This document shows positions 53,825-64,000 of a stretch of 64,000 bases of DNA, piece after piece. Numbering within the stretch: position 1 is the stretch's first letter; each line of letters opens with the position of its first letter. The position numbers and the translations under genes are program-made. The stretch spans positions 1-64,000 of the forward strand of contig JAACJP010000030.1 of the NCBI GenBank assembly GCA_013368375.1, in the 5' to 3' direction. Below the pieces are notes generated by a model. It saw nothing but the letters and a program-made list of their open reading frames with translations. It was not told where the DNA came from and did not search any database. Origin of the DNA: Tricholomella constricta. Lineage: Eukaryota > Basidiomycota > Agaricomycetes > Agaricales > Lyophyllaceae.

Positions 53825-56800
53825 TCATAACCCATCTATGTTTCCTGCCACGCTTTCCACCGCATCTTTCAACCTAAAGGACTCTCTTACAACCATGTCA
53901 TTTTCATCTTCCGTACATTCCGCAATGAAAGTCGTCGTCTCCGCCACGAAACCTGAATTTTTGGGTTATAAGTATTGGACCAGGTAACAGACCTGGTACA
54001 ACGATACTCACCAAGAAGCTTGCCACCATGCGCTTTCCACAGCTTCTCAGAGCACGTTAGGGCAAACAGACGCAGTCTGACGTCCTCTGAACGTGTATGC
54101 ATGAGAATGTCGAGGTTGATCGATTTGAGCAGCATGTCATCAGTCACATTGTCCACCAATGCAACTAGACAGTCTTGAAGAGATGATTTCCCTTCCGTAG
54201 TATTTGACCTAACACATACTGGAACCTGTTGGATCAAAGGAGAAGCGACCTGTCGTAATTTGTCATCGCGCCAGAAAACTGTATGGATGGATGGTCAGAA
54301 GACAAAGCAGTGTGAAACGACGGTATTGCGCACCTCCGTCATCGAAGGTTAAGCTCTTTGTGAGAGTTTCGATTACACCAGGCCACAAGGAATCATCGTC
54401 TGGACTCGTGCTGAACGCTTTAAGGCTTTCGACGAAAGGCGTTAACAAGAAGGACATGTATGGGGTCATCAAGCCCTTGAGACAAAATATATTAGGGCTG
54501 GTCATTTTTATTGTCCACAGAGACTTACTTTGAAGAAGTCTAAGAGGGCGACATATATGTGGCAGAAGGTGACCTTTCTCGCGGCGTTATCTATTCAGAC
54601 GATACGTCAATATTGATTGAGCGGATGTTAATGAACAGGACTGACTACCAGAAGTGCTGGCGAAAGCCCAATCGTATAGTCGACGGAACAGAGGTCGGAA
54701 GGCTGCCTCGTTCAATTTGACAACTAGTTCCTGGAAAGCGAGGATAGTTCGGGCCTCCACCTGTGACGGGGTCAGTTTGATAGAATCTGAGGCATGCGAA
54801 AGCATCACATTATGTCCGGCATCCTTGGCAACATCGAACGATTCCAAGAAAACTCTGAATAGAGGGCGCAGGTGTTCCAACACGGCTGGTCGAGCTGCAC
54901 TACGTAGTGCTCTGGCAAGCAAGTCGAAATATGCGACAAAGCGCTCCTACAGAAGCCTGGGTCAGTCTGCCATTCCTCTGCAGATAAATCAGACGTACCA
55001 TTTGTCGGGATACTTCAGAGGAGTTCCACATCTCAATCGATGCTGGAAGAAGAACGGATGTGGGGGCTCGCTTGGCGATTGCCTTCATCAGACTCAGCAT
55101 GGCAGGCGAAGGTGAATTTGATGTCGCGATGCAATGGTCGATGTAAAGGGTGACGACCTGCGTAATTTCTCCAGCACCCCAAAAGGTCGGAATTGCCGAA
55201 AGAAGACCGTGTAAGACGGGGTACGTATCAACCAAAATTGCTAAGGTTTAAAATAAGAAGGAGAAGGGTGACGAAGAGAATCATGAACACATACTTGCGG
55301 GTCCTTCACGGAGAATTGCTACACTTGTCGAGATGACCTCGCGGAAATAAGGTATAATTCGAGGCCCGATTTTAGTTCTGGTGGACCGTATTAATGCGTG
55401 AAGAAAGGGGAGTAAAAAATCCGTGCGTACGGAAGAGGTGACAATGCTGACATTGCGGCGGCGGAGGCGATTTGTCCTTTGATTGATGCCAGGATTAAAG
55501 GAATGGTCTCCGTAACGGAAGACTCTTCTCCCGCGCACATGGTAAGATTTATGGATCTTAGCGCCTTGAACGAAGCCATAGAAAGGATTTCGTCATTTTG
55601 AGACGACAACAAGCCGCGGATGGCGCCAATGATTTTTGGTAACGGTGGGAACGACAGCGAGACGCGTCTTCGCGGCCACCTGAGGCAAGCGTTCACTGAG
55701 AAGATCCAGAGCACCGCCTTGAACCTACGAAAACCGTCAGAATTGAAGCTACAGATAACATACCATAAGCCACTCTTACCAGTCTGTCGTCAGATTCAAC
55801 CATTGACAGGACTCCGTTGATGAAGTCAGAAGCTGCCATGACGCTTAATGCTTTGTTCAAAGAGGTTCGAGCAGCATGGCAGATTTCGTCAACCTTTCCT
55901 TCAGTGTTCGTTCCACTTTGCAGAGTTGCTAAGGAAATGAGGGCGGCGACCAGGTGACTCTGCTCCTCCTCGGAGGCGCCAGAGCCTGGTGTAGAAGGCT
56001 TCAGAGCACTGCCGACGAACATGATAAGAGCTTGAGCACGACGCCGAAGGGCTGTCGACGACGCAGTGGTGGGCTCTTCATCCCTAACCACAATGTCAGT
56101 GGGGATGCGCGCAAGATTTTGTACCAGCCTCACATGGACACTTCTAAGAACATTGGCTGGACAATCTCAGGATGAATGATACGATCAGCGAGACGCTTGC
56201 TTTCACGTAAGATACTTGTAAGAGTCTGTGGGATAAAAGCTGAGTGATCAAGTGAAAGATACAAAGGAGAAGACATACGCGAATTTGCAACGAAGGTGTC
56301 GCATGATGAAGGATTGAAGAAGGCAGGGAGAAAGAAGTCTGGACATCTTCCGAATTCTGTCTGACGACTCGGTTTACGACTTTCTCGACAAGGAGCATGC
56401 AAACGGGCGGAAGGAAATCCTCATAGCCCAGGACCTCGATAAGATGAGTAAAGAAGCTAAAAATGATTCAGCAAACATGTATCTATACTCGAAAAAGGAA
56501 AACATACTTGGTGCGGCGATGGCGTGGAATGTGGTTTGCAGCATCTGTAAAGACCTTCAAAAAATCCTTGGAACCAATATACAGTGTCAAAGGTTCGCTG
56601 TGTGTACGCTTCAGCGATGAAACCATGACAGGGACAATGCTATCAACAGTCTAATAAATTGTCAATATAACAGCAACCTTCAGGAAAATTGCGGGCTTAC
56701 CTGTTGCACCACTTTGAAGCTGTACGTGTCATCTCTATGGAAGACGTTCGAACCCATGAACGTGAAGACTGGCATCACGTTGTGGAGAACAGAATCGGGT

Positions 56801-59800
56801 GCCAAACGAGCTAGATTTGCCATAAGAAGCAAGGCTTGATGGAAAGTTTGAGGGTTATCTGCGACTAAAATTGCATGTCAACTTTGGGCATATGAGAGAC
56901 ATTTATGAAACCTCGAACTCACCACGTATGACTTCCACCAGGATGTCCAGACGGATGACATTAGGCGTAAGATTCGGCATTTCCTTAAAAAAATACTCGG
57001 CAACGGAACGGCAACGAAACAACGATTAGACTTACTACTATTTTGTTGGCAGCATTTTCTATCGCAGACATAAGCAGCTGCTCAATATAGCTAGCGTCCG
57101 CCTGTGCAGACGACGCTGACTGTAGCACACGATTGAGAGTCTCCAGTAGGTTTGAAATGAGGTCCAGGGATCCTGGCAACGATCGTGTTCCCAAAACTTC
57201 AACGAATAGACTAAGACGCGGAAGTACATCTTCGGAAGCACTGAGTGCAGGATGTAAATTAGTACCAGTATATCGATTGTGGTGCTGCACGCACTATGAT
57301 GTCTTTGCCCGCTTGGAGGCACGTGGGGTGTTAACATTGGAGGAAGGCGGCTGAAGGGAATCCAGGATGTGCACGATCAATGGCACCTCCTCCATGAGGT
57401 TCGCCAGAAGCTGTTTGCAGGCCGTGTACTGTCATGATCCAGTCAATCAGGATTCCTTGAGAGCGACATTTGAGGCTCACTGTTTCTGCGTTCTGAGTAC
57501 CAAGATCCAACAATAGGTCGCAGAGGATAATTTTTCGCTCGGAGTTTAGAGCAGCGAACAAACCACGTTCGAGAGCACGTGAGATGATTGTACGTGTAGT
57601 TAGCGGGGCACCTGTTGCGCATAAGTGGCGGTAGGATATATCTTAGAAGTTCAACAAACTAACCTGGCGCAAATGTTGCCCGTAACACAGAAGCGAAGAC
57701 GTCCCAAAGCTCTCCCTGCTTATCGTCAAGTTCCTTTGCAACAGAAACATCGAAGCACGATACGGCCAGGTCGGTGAGCTCCTGTAAAGTGTTCATGTTA
57801 TCCCCCTTCATCGAGGCCACCAACAACTTGATAGTTGGAAGTAAAATTTGGGCCTTCGCGCTATCTGAGATAACATCTAGGCTCTTGAGCAGGGATATTT
57901 GGGCTGTCGGAAGATTGATGGCGTTGATGTGAGAGACGAGGAAACATAAAATGCGGCGTTTGTATCTTTGGAAGATTTCAGTTAAAGAGCACCGACCATG
58001 AGCACGCAACCACTCACTCTGAGTCACGCTTCTTGTCAGTTTTATTTCTACCAAGGTGCTGTTGGTGAAAAAGCTTGATGTAATCGAAGTCGTGGACTAG
58101 ATGATCGCGGTGTTCCACAAGAGCGTCAACATAGTTCTTTAGATCGTCGCGATCGAGGTATTGGAGTTGATCTGCAGGGGAGGAGAAATTAAACAGGTAT
58201 ATTCAGGATGAAGACATGACCTACGTTCGCTCTTCCCATAAATGGTGTCAAACCCATAGACCGTTGTGAATCGCCGATCCGCAAGCTGGCACAGAAGCGA
58301 TATACAATTCACAGCAGCCTGACGTTGATCGGCATCTTCACTCTGTAGAGCAACGAGCAGGTAAGGCAGTATCGTTTGAAAATCCACCCCATCGTCCTCC
58401 GAAACATGAGCTTGGAGAAACGCGGCTGCATGGTGCAAAGCCACAGTTCGAAGTGCATCTTGCTCGCCATTTATTTTCGCAGTGCCAGCCCAGATACCGG
58501 CCAAAAATGCAAGAGCATCTCCTTTGAGATTGATAAAAAGAGCTTCGAGGACGTTGGTAGTGAACACAGGAAAAGAGCTGGAGATGTTCGCAATTCTGTA
58601 GATCTTCCGATTGAACTCCACGTAGCGAGAGCCTCGGTTGTTTGATGAGGCCTAGGACAGGAATAGATCAGGTTGCTCCCATAGATTTGATCAATATCAC
58701 TACTTACCTGAGAGGACTCGGCCAACCAGTCCAAAGCCAGTCCAGTAGGTCGTTGTATGGTGGGCAAGAGTGTAATTACAGCGACCTGTAACCGTTGTAC
58801 TGTGTTCCTACTGCTTGGTTTTACCACGACCAATTTCGCCAGAGCCGCATCGTCGATTATCTAACGTTTTGGTTTAAGCTCTGTTGTCACGCTTGAATCA
58901 TAGCAAATGCACTGTACCTCCGAGCTTTCCGTCGTGAGCGGCAGGTCCTCCATGCCAGAAAGTGCATCTAGGCCAATGATGTCTAGTGTCTTATGGGCGG
59001 CTTCAACTTGATGCTCTCCAGAAAGCTGCCCAAGCAGAGCCCGGGTGATTAGGTAGCCCAGAACCTTGACGTGCGGATTAGGGTCTTGAAGTTTCGCAAC
59101 AAGGGTCCCAAAATGATCATTAAAACGGTCTGATTTCAAGATATTCCCTGGAAAGTCGAGGTTAATGAAGCACATATCAGCCTGTTTGTTTACAAGGCTT
59201 ACGAGCAATCTGGGACGCGATAAGGATGTTGATGTTGGCCATCTTCTCAACGGCATCAGCGACATCCTTTTCTCTTTCGCCGGCGACGATGGCAGCACAT
59301 CCAGCGAGCCACTCATGGACCGCGCTAGCTTTTTGGGACGAGATGATATCCCAAACGACTTCGGCCGTGTGTTGCCTCGGTTTCGAGAACAAGATATATG
59401 GGAACATGATCCGCTGGAATATGCCATCGAGGTGAGATGAAGATGCCGGGCAGAAGTGCGTAGCCAAGAAGGTCAGGTGCGCTTTTAGGAGGCTGCGTTT
59501 TGGTTTCGATCCAGGAGCAGATAGGGTAGTCGATAGATAGTTGATGTACGTCTCTGGGTCTTCGCTCAAGACCGGAAGCATAACTTGTGGTTGGCTGTAG
59601 AGCGCATCCACAACAGCCTGGTTGGTATCCTGGACGCGCGCCAATAACGCGGAGTGGACAGATTTCTATATGTCGCTTTTCAGAAGCAATGGTATACCGG
59701 GGAAGAAGCAACATACCACTTCTGTAGATGAGAGGCTACCTTTCTGCCCAATTCTTCGGATCAGGTCGCTTACCGCCGTAGCGCGGACTTTTGCATCAGC

Positions 59801-61502
59801 GTTGGTCGTGGCCAGTACCATGTCATCCGCACGGGTTGCATCCGTATTAGTGATACGTTGAACCTAACAGAAATCGTCTGAGCTGCAGAAAGGGATGAGT
59901 AGTCCCGAGTCCACGTACAACGGCGAGAGAGATCCTCAGTTGATCAATGGTCTCCTGATCAGTATTTTCTCGCTCAGAAACAGCGTCCATTGCTTCCTCG
60001 AAGGGCACGGGATGACGCTGCTGGATGATAGCCAGAATACGCTGTGCCAATGTCGCTGCAGAGGTACCATCCGCATTGATTACAGCTTCAATCAATAGAA
60101 TTGCGCTTCGTTGGATCACAACTTGGGGAACTTTGGGAGTCGCGATTATGGATTCCAGTAGTGATGATGCCGTTTCGTCGTCGAGTCTACTTTGCAGTTC
60201 AGGATACGAGGCGCGAATGACCCGAGACTTGACGTACCGTTTCATTAGACCAGGGAGCAGTGGTTTAAGAATCTTTTCGACGCCGACCCAAAGAGATGCG
60301 TGGCGTAACTCTTTCTCGATGTTCCTGGTAAAAGGTTTATAAAAGTTTGGTAAACCATGTGTTCAAAAAACGCACGGAATGCGAAGGATCGCTTTTATGA
60401 TTCCATCTGAGTAGTGCTCTAGTTCGGCTTGCGGCTCGCAGACTGACAGGATAGCATTGGTGTATTGCTTGGCAGAAACTTGTTCAGCACAGCGTGTCAT
60501 CGCGCCCAAGATGGCGCTCAGCGCAGCCGGCGCGAGGTGAGATTTTTGGGAGAGCGCCGAGAGAAGGACGTAAGAGCCAAGCTGTGGATAATATTAGCTT
60601 TTTCACAAGAGAGATCGGCAAACCCATACAATGGCATCTTTTATGGGAGGCTTTTGTTGCAAAGGTTCCAACAGCGCAGGAAGTAGATATGCGACAGTTC
60701 CCTCGTTAAACCCTTGACTGCGTAATATGAAATCGTGAAGACATGCGGCATTGAACGCTAACAGGACGCGATGTGAACGGCCTTCCTTCAAAGCAATGGG
60801 GAGGAGCGAAGTAACAAAACGCGAAATGTCGGAATTGCGGAGCATTTCGGTGACCAGAGATATTCGAGGTAGGTTTTGGGCAGCAGACTTGAACGGCAGC
60901 AAGAAGCTCCATGTAGAATTTTGTCTGGAAAAATCGTTGAGAGGTAAATGGTGGTCTGAAGCTATTTAGGCGTACTTGATATCCAATATCGATATCATTT
61001 TTGCGAAGTGTGTGGACTCGTGATACGGAAGGAAAAGAGAGAGGACGGCTTCTACATTGAACTCGTTGATCCTAAAGTAAGATCGCTTGCTTTAGTTGGC
61101 ATCTCAGGCAGAATCGGTAGAACGTTCGCACCTAAATCTCCGCACAAGCCATTCAAGAACCTTTCCGGTGGGGGCTTCCATTAAGTATGGCCCAAGCAAG
61201 GAAAGAAACGTTGTGATCCCAGCATCCAGCTCCGCGTTTGCTTCTGACGATAGCAGCGTTCGATCCGTAGCTTTTGCATATTCCGCAAACAGCTGGTCTT
61301 CATATCTCCGCAGCGAAGGGTTCAGAGAAGCTAGTTGCAGGAGTCCGTTGACGCCTAGGGCATGGATGGCTTCCAAATCATGCTGGTCGGCCTCACGACC
61401 AGTAAAAAGGTAGGACTCTGCTGCTTTCCGACGTGACCTGTCGACTAGAATTGCGGAATTGAGAGATGCATTTTGCGCTAATTGCGCAGCAAGGCTCGAC
61501 AT
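53825..61502 (-). CDS. UTP10: UTP10/HEATR1, U3 snoRNP (SSU processome) subunit
   Basis: A large multi-exon gene spanning 7.7 kb, likely near 1,900 residues. It begins at an ATG read at 61502 with MSSLAAQLAQNASLNSAILV and DRSRRKAAESYLFTGREADQ, a highly characteristic UTP10 N terminus. The body is alpha-solenoid throughout, with HEAT-type helices in nearly every exon (examples: RFVTSLLPIALKEGRSHRVL; ASDFINGVLSMVESDDRLVR; PLLPKIIGAIRGLLSS is the start of one predicted repeat). The C terminus, joined across an intron at ~53941-54000, reads FVAETTTFIAECTEDENDMV, then RLKDAVESVAGNIDGL. UTP10 belongs to the UtpA/t-UTP complex, which loads on nascent pre-rRNA in the nucleolus and links rDNA transcription with 18S processing. 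It is tail-to-tail with the kinase gene, 46 bp apart. Confidence 0.92.
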
Positions 61503-62084
61503 GAGTGGCTTGCGAGACGAAGCTTTTCGGCAAGTTCACGATCGGCGAATTTTCGAGCTTTGTTTTGGCTTGTGTAACGTCGAGGGTGCGAATCAGCACC
61601 ACCAAATAAACGCGTTTGCTTGGCACAAAGGCCGCATGCCCATAACCAGAAATCATCCAAAGATTCCAAACACTCAAAGCTCCAGCAAGATCTTCAGGCT
61701 GCGCTGGAAGAACGTATTTCAGCCTGAAAACAAGATGGATGCATTTCGATTAGCTGGGAATTAGTGTCGTTTCCAGGCCGCTGATATTCTCAATGAAATG
61801 ACCGTATTTCCAAGTTTACAGGATTTATAGGGCACCTGGAAAACTCTCCTTTGAGGCAAAGGCTCTATACTGACTAAGTCTCATCTTAGGGTATGCAGAT
61901 ATTTTATTTTTCCGAGCTGAAAACAGAAGGAAACGGGGTATACAGTGTGCCGATTTGGATAATTCAAGCGACAATTTGACGTCCTTGAGTGGTCCGTTGT
62001 TCTGCGCGTCTGCTTGAAACGACACATGAATTAGATCCAGAAAAGGTTTAGAGGGACGGACCAGTCATCTCGAACTCTTCAAAG
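61503..62084. other. Intergenic region
   Basis: Upstream of UTP10 and downstream of the SRPBCC gene; I see no gene here. It should contain the UTP10 promoter. Confidence 0.4.
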
Positions 62085-62739
62085 CTATGCCCTCTCAGCC
62101 TGCTTCTTCAAACCTTCTGCCTGCGCGTTAAATCCAAGCACCAACTTCTGGTGCATGAAGAACTTGACAAGATACGCGAAGATCCCACCAAATACTTCCG
62201 TTGTCTCGTACTTTGTCTTCCCATCCACCACGCTCAACGCCTGCCATCGCTCCGCAAATAGAAGGAACTTCGGGAGCGCAATGTTGGCCCAAGCCACACG
62301 GTAGTTTTCATGATCCAAGGTCGTGATGAGCTCGAACGCGGATTGTTTCTGGAACCATCCGGGTTCATCCATCGTTGGAGGAAGGTGAACGGGGGCTATC
62401 AAAAGATATTGTCCTTGAGCTGGTGTTTGGTCAGGCAACGGGTTTCCGGACTTGTCGACGATGGTTTGGCCGCGACTTTAGTGCCACATTAGATACCAAA
62501 AGACAAGACATGGATGCTGAGCCTACACAAAGGGGTTCCTAAGAATAGGTTAATCCATCTTGGGCACGAGCGAAGAGTATGCTCTAACAGACACCGGGAA
62601 CTCACCATTCCTTGTACGAAGGAAAGTCCAAGAGAATCGACCAGACTTTCTCGCGCGGTGCGTCAATCAATATCGAAGATGAAACCGAGAAGACGCCGTT
62701 CTCAGCTTGAGGGGGCAGATTTGAGTTAACAGCGGACAT
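62085..62739 (-). CDS. SRPBCC/START-like lipid- or ligand-binding protein
   Basis: Three exons: 62606-62739, a 12-nt micro-exon 62527-62538 and 62085-62475, 178 residues. The start SVSSSILIDAPREKVWSILL followed by DFPSYKEWNPFV is the classic first strand and helix of polyketide-cyclase/START-like (SRPBCC) domains. Later strands (FELITTLDHENYRVAWANIA; WQALSVVDGKTKYETTEVFG) and the long C-terminal helix (GGIFAYLVKFFMHQKLVLGF) complete the helix-grip fold. These small proteins bind a hydrophobic ligand in the cavity; the ligand is unknown. The micro-exon is needed to make the family-typical W-N-P-F junction. No signal peptide is visible, so it is probably cytosolic. Confidence 0.85.
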
Positions 62740-62920
62740 CGGTGACAGTTGTCGTCAAGAGTGGATATGCTTGGCGCCGGGGCGTGTTTGGCTCACATGA
62801 TCATGATGACATCAAACAACACGCATGCGGCAATCACCTTTGCGAGGTCTTTAATTCTACCCTGATTCGACCCATGTGAAGTTGGTGGATGCAACAGATG
62901 AACTCGTTATATTCAGTGTA
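62740..62920. other. Short intergenic spacer
   Basis: Promoter region of the SRPBCC gene. It carries a short ATGATCATGATGACATCA segment; nothing else is recognised. Confidence 0.35.
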
Positions 62921-63468
62921 CTAACTAGCATCGTTGGCCAAAGATTCCTCCTCAGGAATGACGGTCAACGAGGAGCGCTGCCGATATCCATACCTCGTTG
63001 CTCGTCGAGGATGCCTACTGACGCTTCGGGAGGGCGGTGAAGAGTTCGCAAAACTATCCAAGTACTTGGATGCGTCGTGATCCTCTTCCTGAATTTCTTT
63101 ATATTCCTTGCCAATCAATGCATTAAGGTGGTCGTCGGTCACTTCGAGTTGCATGCGTTGCTGTTCGCATAATGAGGGATATCCAAGGTCTGGCAATGAC
63201 GGATATTGTTCATTCTCGTCCTAGAAGGCCGTGAGATGAGGCCTGCGTAGAATTGAGAGGGCTTCGACGAAGCCCCTTCATACCGCAAATGGGTTCAGCC
63301 ATCCAGAAACTGTTCGCTTCATCTTCTCAAGAAATTCTATCCGGCTTCGCCGTTGAACTTCAATCTCCTCGAAAGTGAGCTCTAGTAAAAGCAAAATGCA
63401 TTGTCCATGGGATGGGGAAATATGGCAGACCAGATATGCCCACCTTTGCCTTGAGAACGAGATACCAT
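62921..63468 (-). CDS. Small hypothetical protein
   Basis: Three exons: 63444-63468, 63284-63381 and 62921-63220, 140 residues, with clean phases. It reads MVSRSQGKELTFEEIEVQRR in the first two exons, followed by KMKRTVSGWLNPFADENEQY. The final exon carries a charged helix (DDHLNALIGKEYKEIQEEDH) and a basic Ser/Arg-rich tail (SRHPRRATRYGYRQRSSLTV). I do not recognise a family. Alternation of acidic and basic low-complexity parts suggests a regulatory or adaptor protein, but that is a guess. Divergent from the gene at 63738. Confidence 0.6.
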
Positions 63469-63737
63469 TGTTAGATTGGTGAGCGCACATCTGAAGCAAC
63501 ATCAGTCTCATTGCTTCGATAACTAATAATTTCAGGTTTGTCAGGCCTTATTATCATCATCACCGGAACCAAATCGGAACTCCATCAAGGAACCGAATCT
63601 CGATCAGCCTCGATCATGATCGAGCTTTCTAATGTCGTCATGCATTTTCTAGCAATTTCTAGACCCACATGCGAATTTGACTATAACAAATCAAAAGGTG
63701 ACCGTTCTCCTTGGACATTGCACCTCGCGAATTCAAC
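63469..63737. promoter_or_regulatory. Bidirectional promoter at window end
   Basis: 269 bp between divergent start codons. It contains a CATGATCGAGC-like segment and a pyrimidine-rich stretch; no site is assigned. Confidence 0.45.
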
Positions 63738-64000
63738 ATGTTCGGCAACCCATTCCTCCATTCTTCCTACTACAATCCTTCGGATTCTTACAATCCATAC
63801 TATGGAGGACTATCTAGAGCGCAACTTCGCGCAGCTGCACAACAGAGGGCTCTCGAGCAGCAACGTGCACAGCAGCGGCTTCGACGATCTCAATACCTTC
63901 CCGACGAGGACGAAGATAGCGACGACGGAGCCTACTACGACTACAGCCCGCGTGAGATGTTGTATCTCGATGGAATAAAGAGGCAAGATGCGCTGGAGAG
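63738..64000 (+). CDS. 5' part of a gene cut by the window edge
   Basis: From ATG 63738 an open frame runs off the window. It starts MFGNPFLHSSYYNPSDSYNP, then a Gln/Ala/Arg-rich helix (RAQLRAAAQQRALEQQRAQQ) and an acidic-aromatic stretch (DEDEDSDDGAYYDYSPREML). The Tyr-rich start and Gln/Arg helix suggest a low-complexity N terminus of a larger protein. The family is not identifiable from 88 residues. Confidence 0.6.
   Translation, partial: MFGNPFLHSSYYNPSDSYNPYYGGLSRAQLRAAAQQRALEQQRAQQRLRRSQYLPDEDEDSDDGAYYDYSPREMLYLDGIKRQDALE

Overview
The window comes from a filamentous basidiomycete, most likely an Agaricomycete. Genes are interrupted by many 45-70 nt introns, mostly GT-AG. Neighbouring genes are often divergent or tail-to-tail with very short gaps. 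The content (OTU protease, COQ8, OPI3-type methyltransferase, UBE2S, SET2, Pol I A49, UTP10, a PAK-like kinase, a heme-thiolate peroxidase, a GH3 beta-glucosidase, a DIRS-order retrotransposon) is typical of such genomes. All functions were read from motifs by eye; no database was consulted.

Layout. 1-2600: repeat-rich and apparently gene-free, with a 73-bp tandem array, a pair of ~213-bp direct repeats and a tRNA 5'-half relic. 2636-6063: an unknown protein and an OTU deubiquitinase, head to head. 6064-8640: microsatellites, a perfect hairpin and a tandem cluster of four intron-containing tRNA-Thr(CGU) genes in duplicated flanks. 8639-9602: heme-thiolate peroxidase. 9603-12560: poorly resolved. 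12557-15659: an F-box-like protein and a mitochondrial-type RRM/glycine-rich protein. 16000-17855: a conserved protein of unknown function with a phase-compatible set of extra 3' exons.

17985-22988: COQ8 (ubiquinone synthesis), an OPI3-type phospholipid methyltransferase and a UBE2S-like E2. 23938-30232: an MBL-fold hydrolase divergent from an SDR, whose 3' end meets that of a secreted GH3 beta-glucosidase. 31150-36912: a complete Ngaro-like tyrosine-recombinase retrotransposon with split direct repeats, sitting 80 bp from a tRNA-Arg gene. 37875-43366: SET2 divergent from the A49 subunit of RNA polymerase I. 43367-49627: about 6 kb in which I find no convincing gene. 49628-61502: a CRIB-kinase tail-to-tail with UTP10. 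62085-64000: a SRPBCC/START-like protein, a small unknown gene and a gene cut by the window edge.

How the parts relate. Three genes serve ribosome production or transcription (A49, UTP10, SET2). COQ8 and the OPI3-like enzyme both serve membrane and lipid biology but are not an operon. The MBL/SDR/GH3 block could be a small accessory cluster; that is inference from position only. The most distinctive observations are the intact split-repeat retroelement with its out-of-frame zinc-knuckle segment, the tRNA-Thr tandem with near-identical exons and unrelated introns, a PAK-like kinase with HRDVR and DFS in place of HRD-K and DFG, and three GC-AG introns, two of them in that same kinase.
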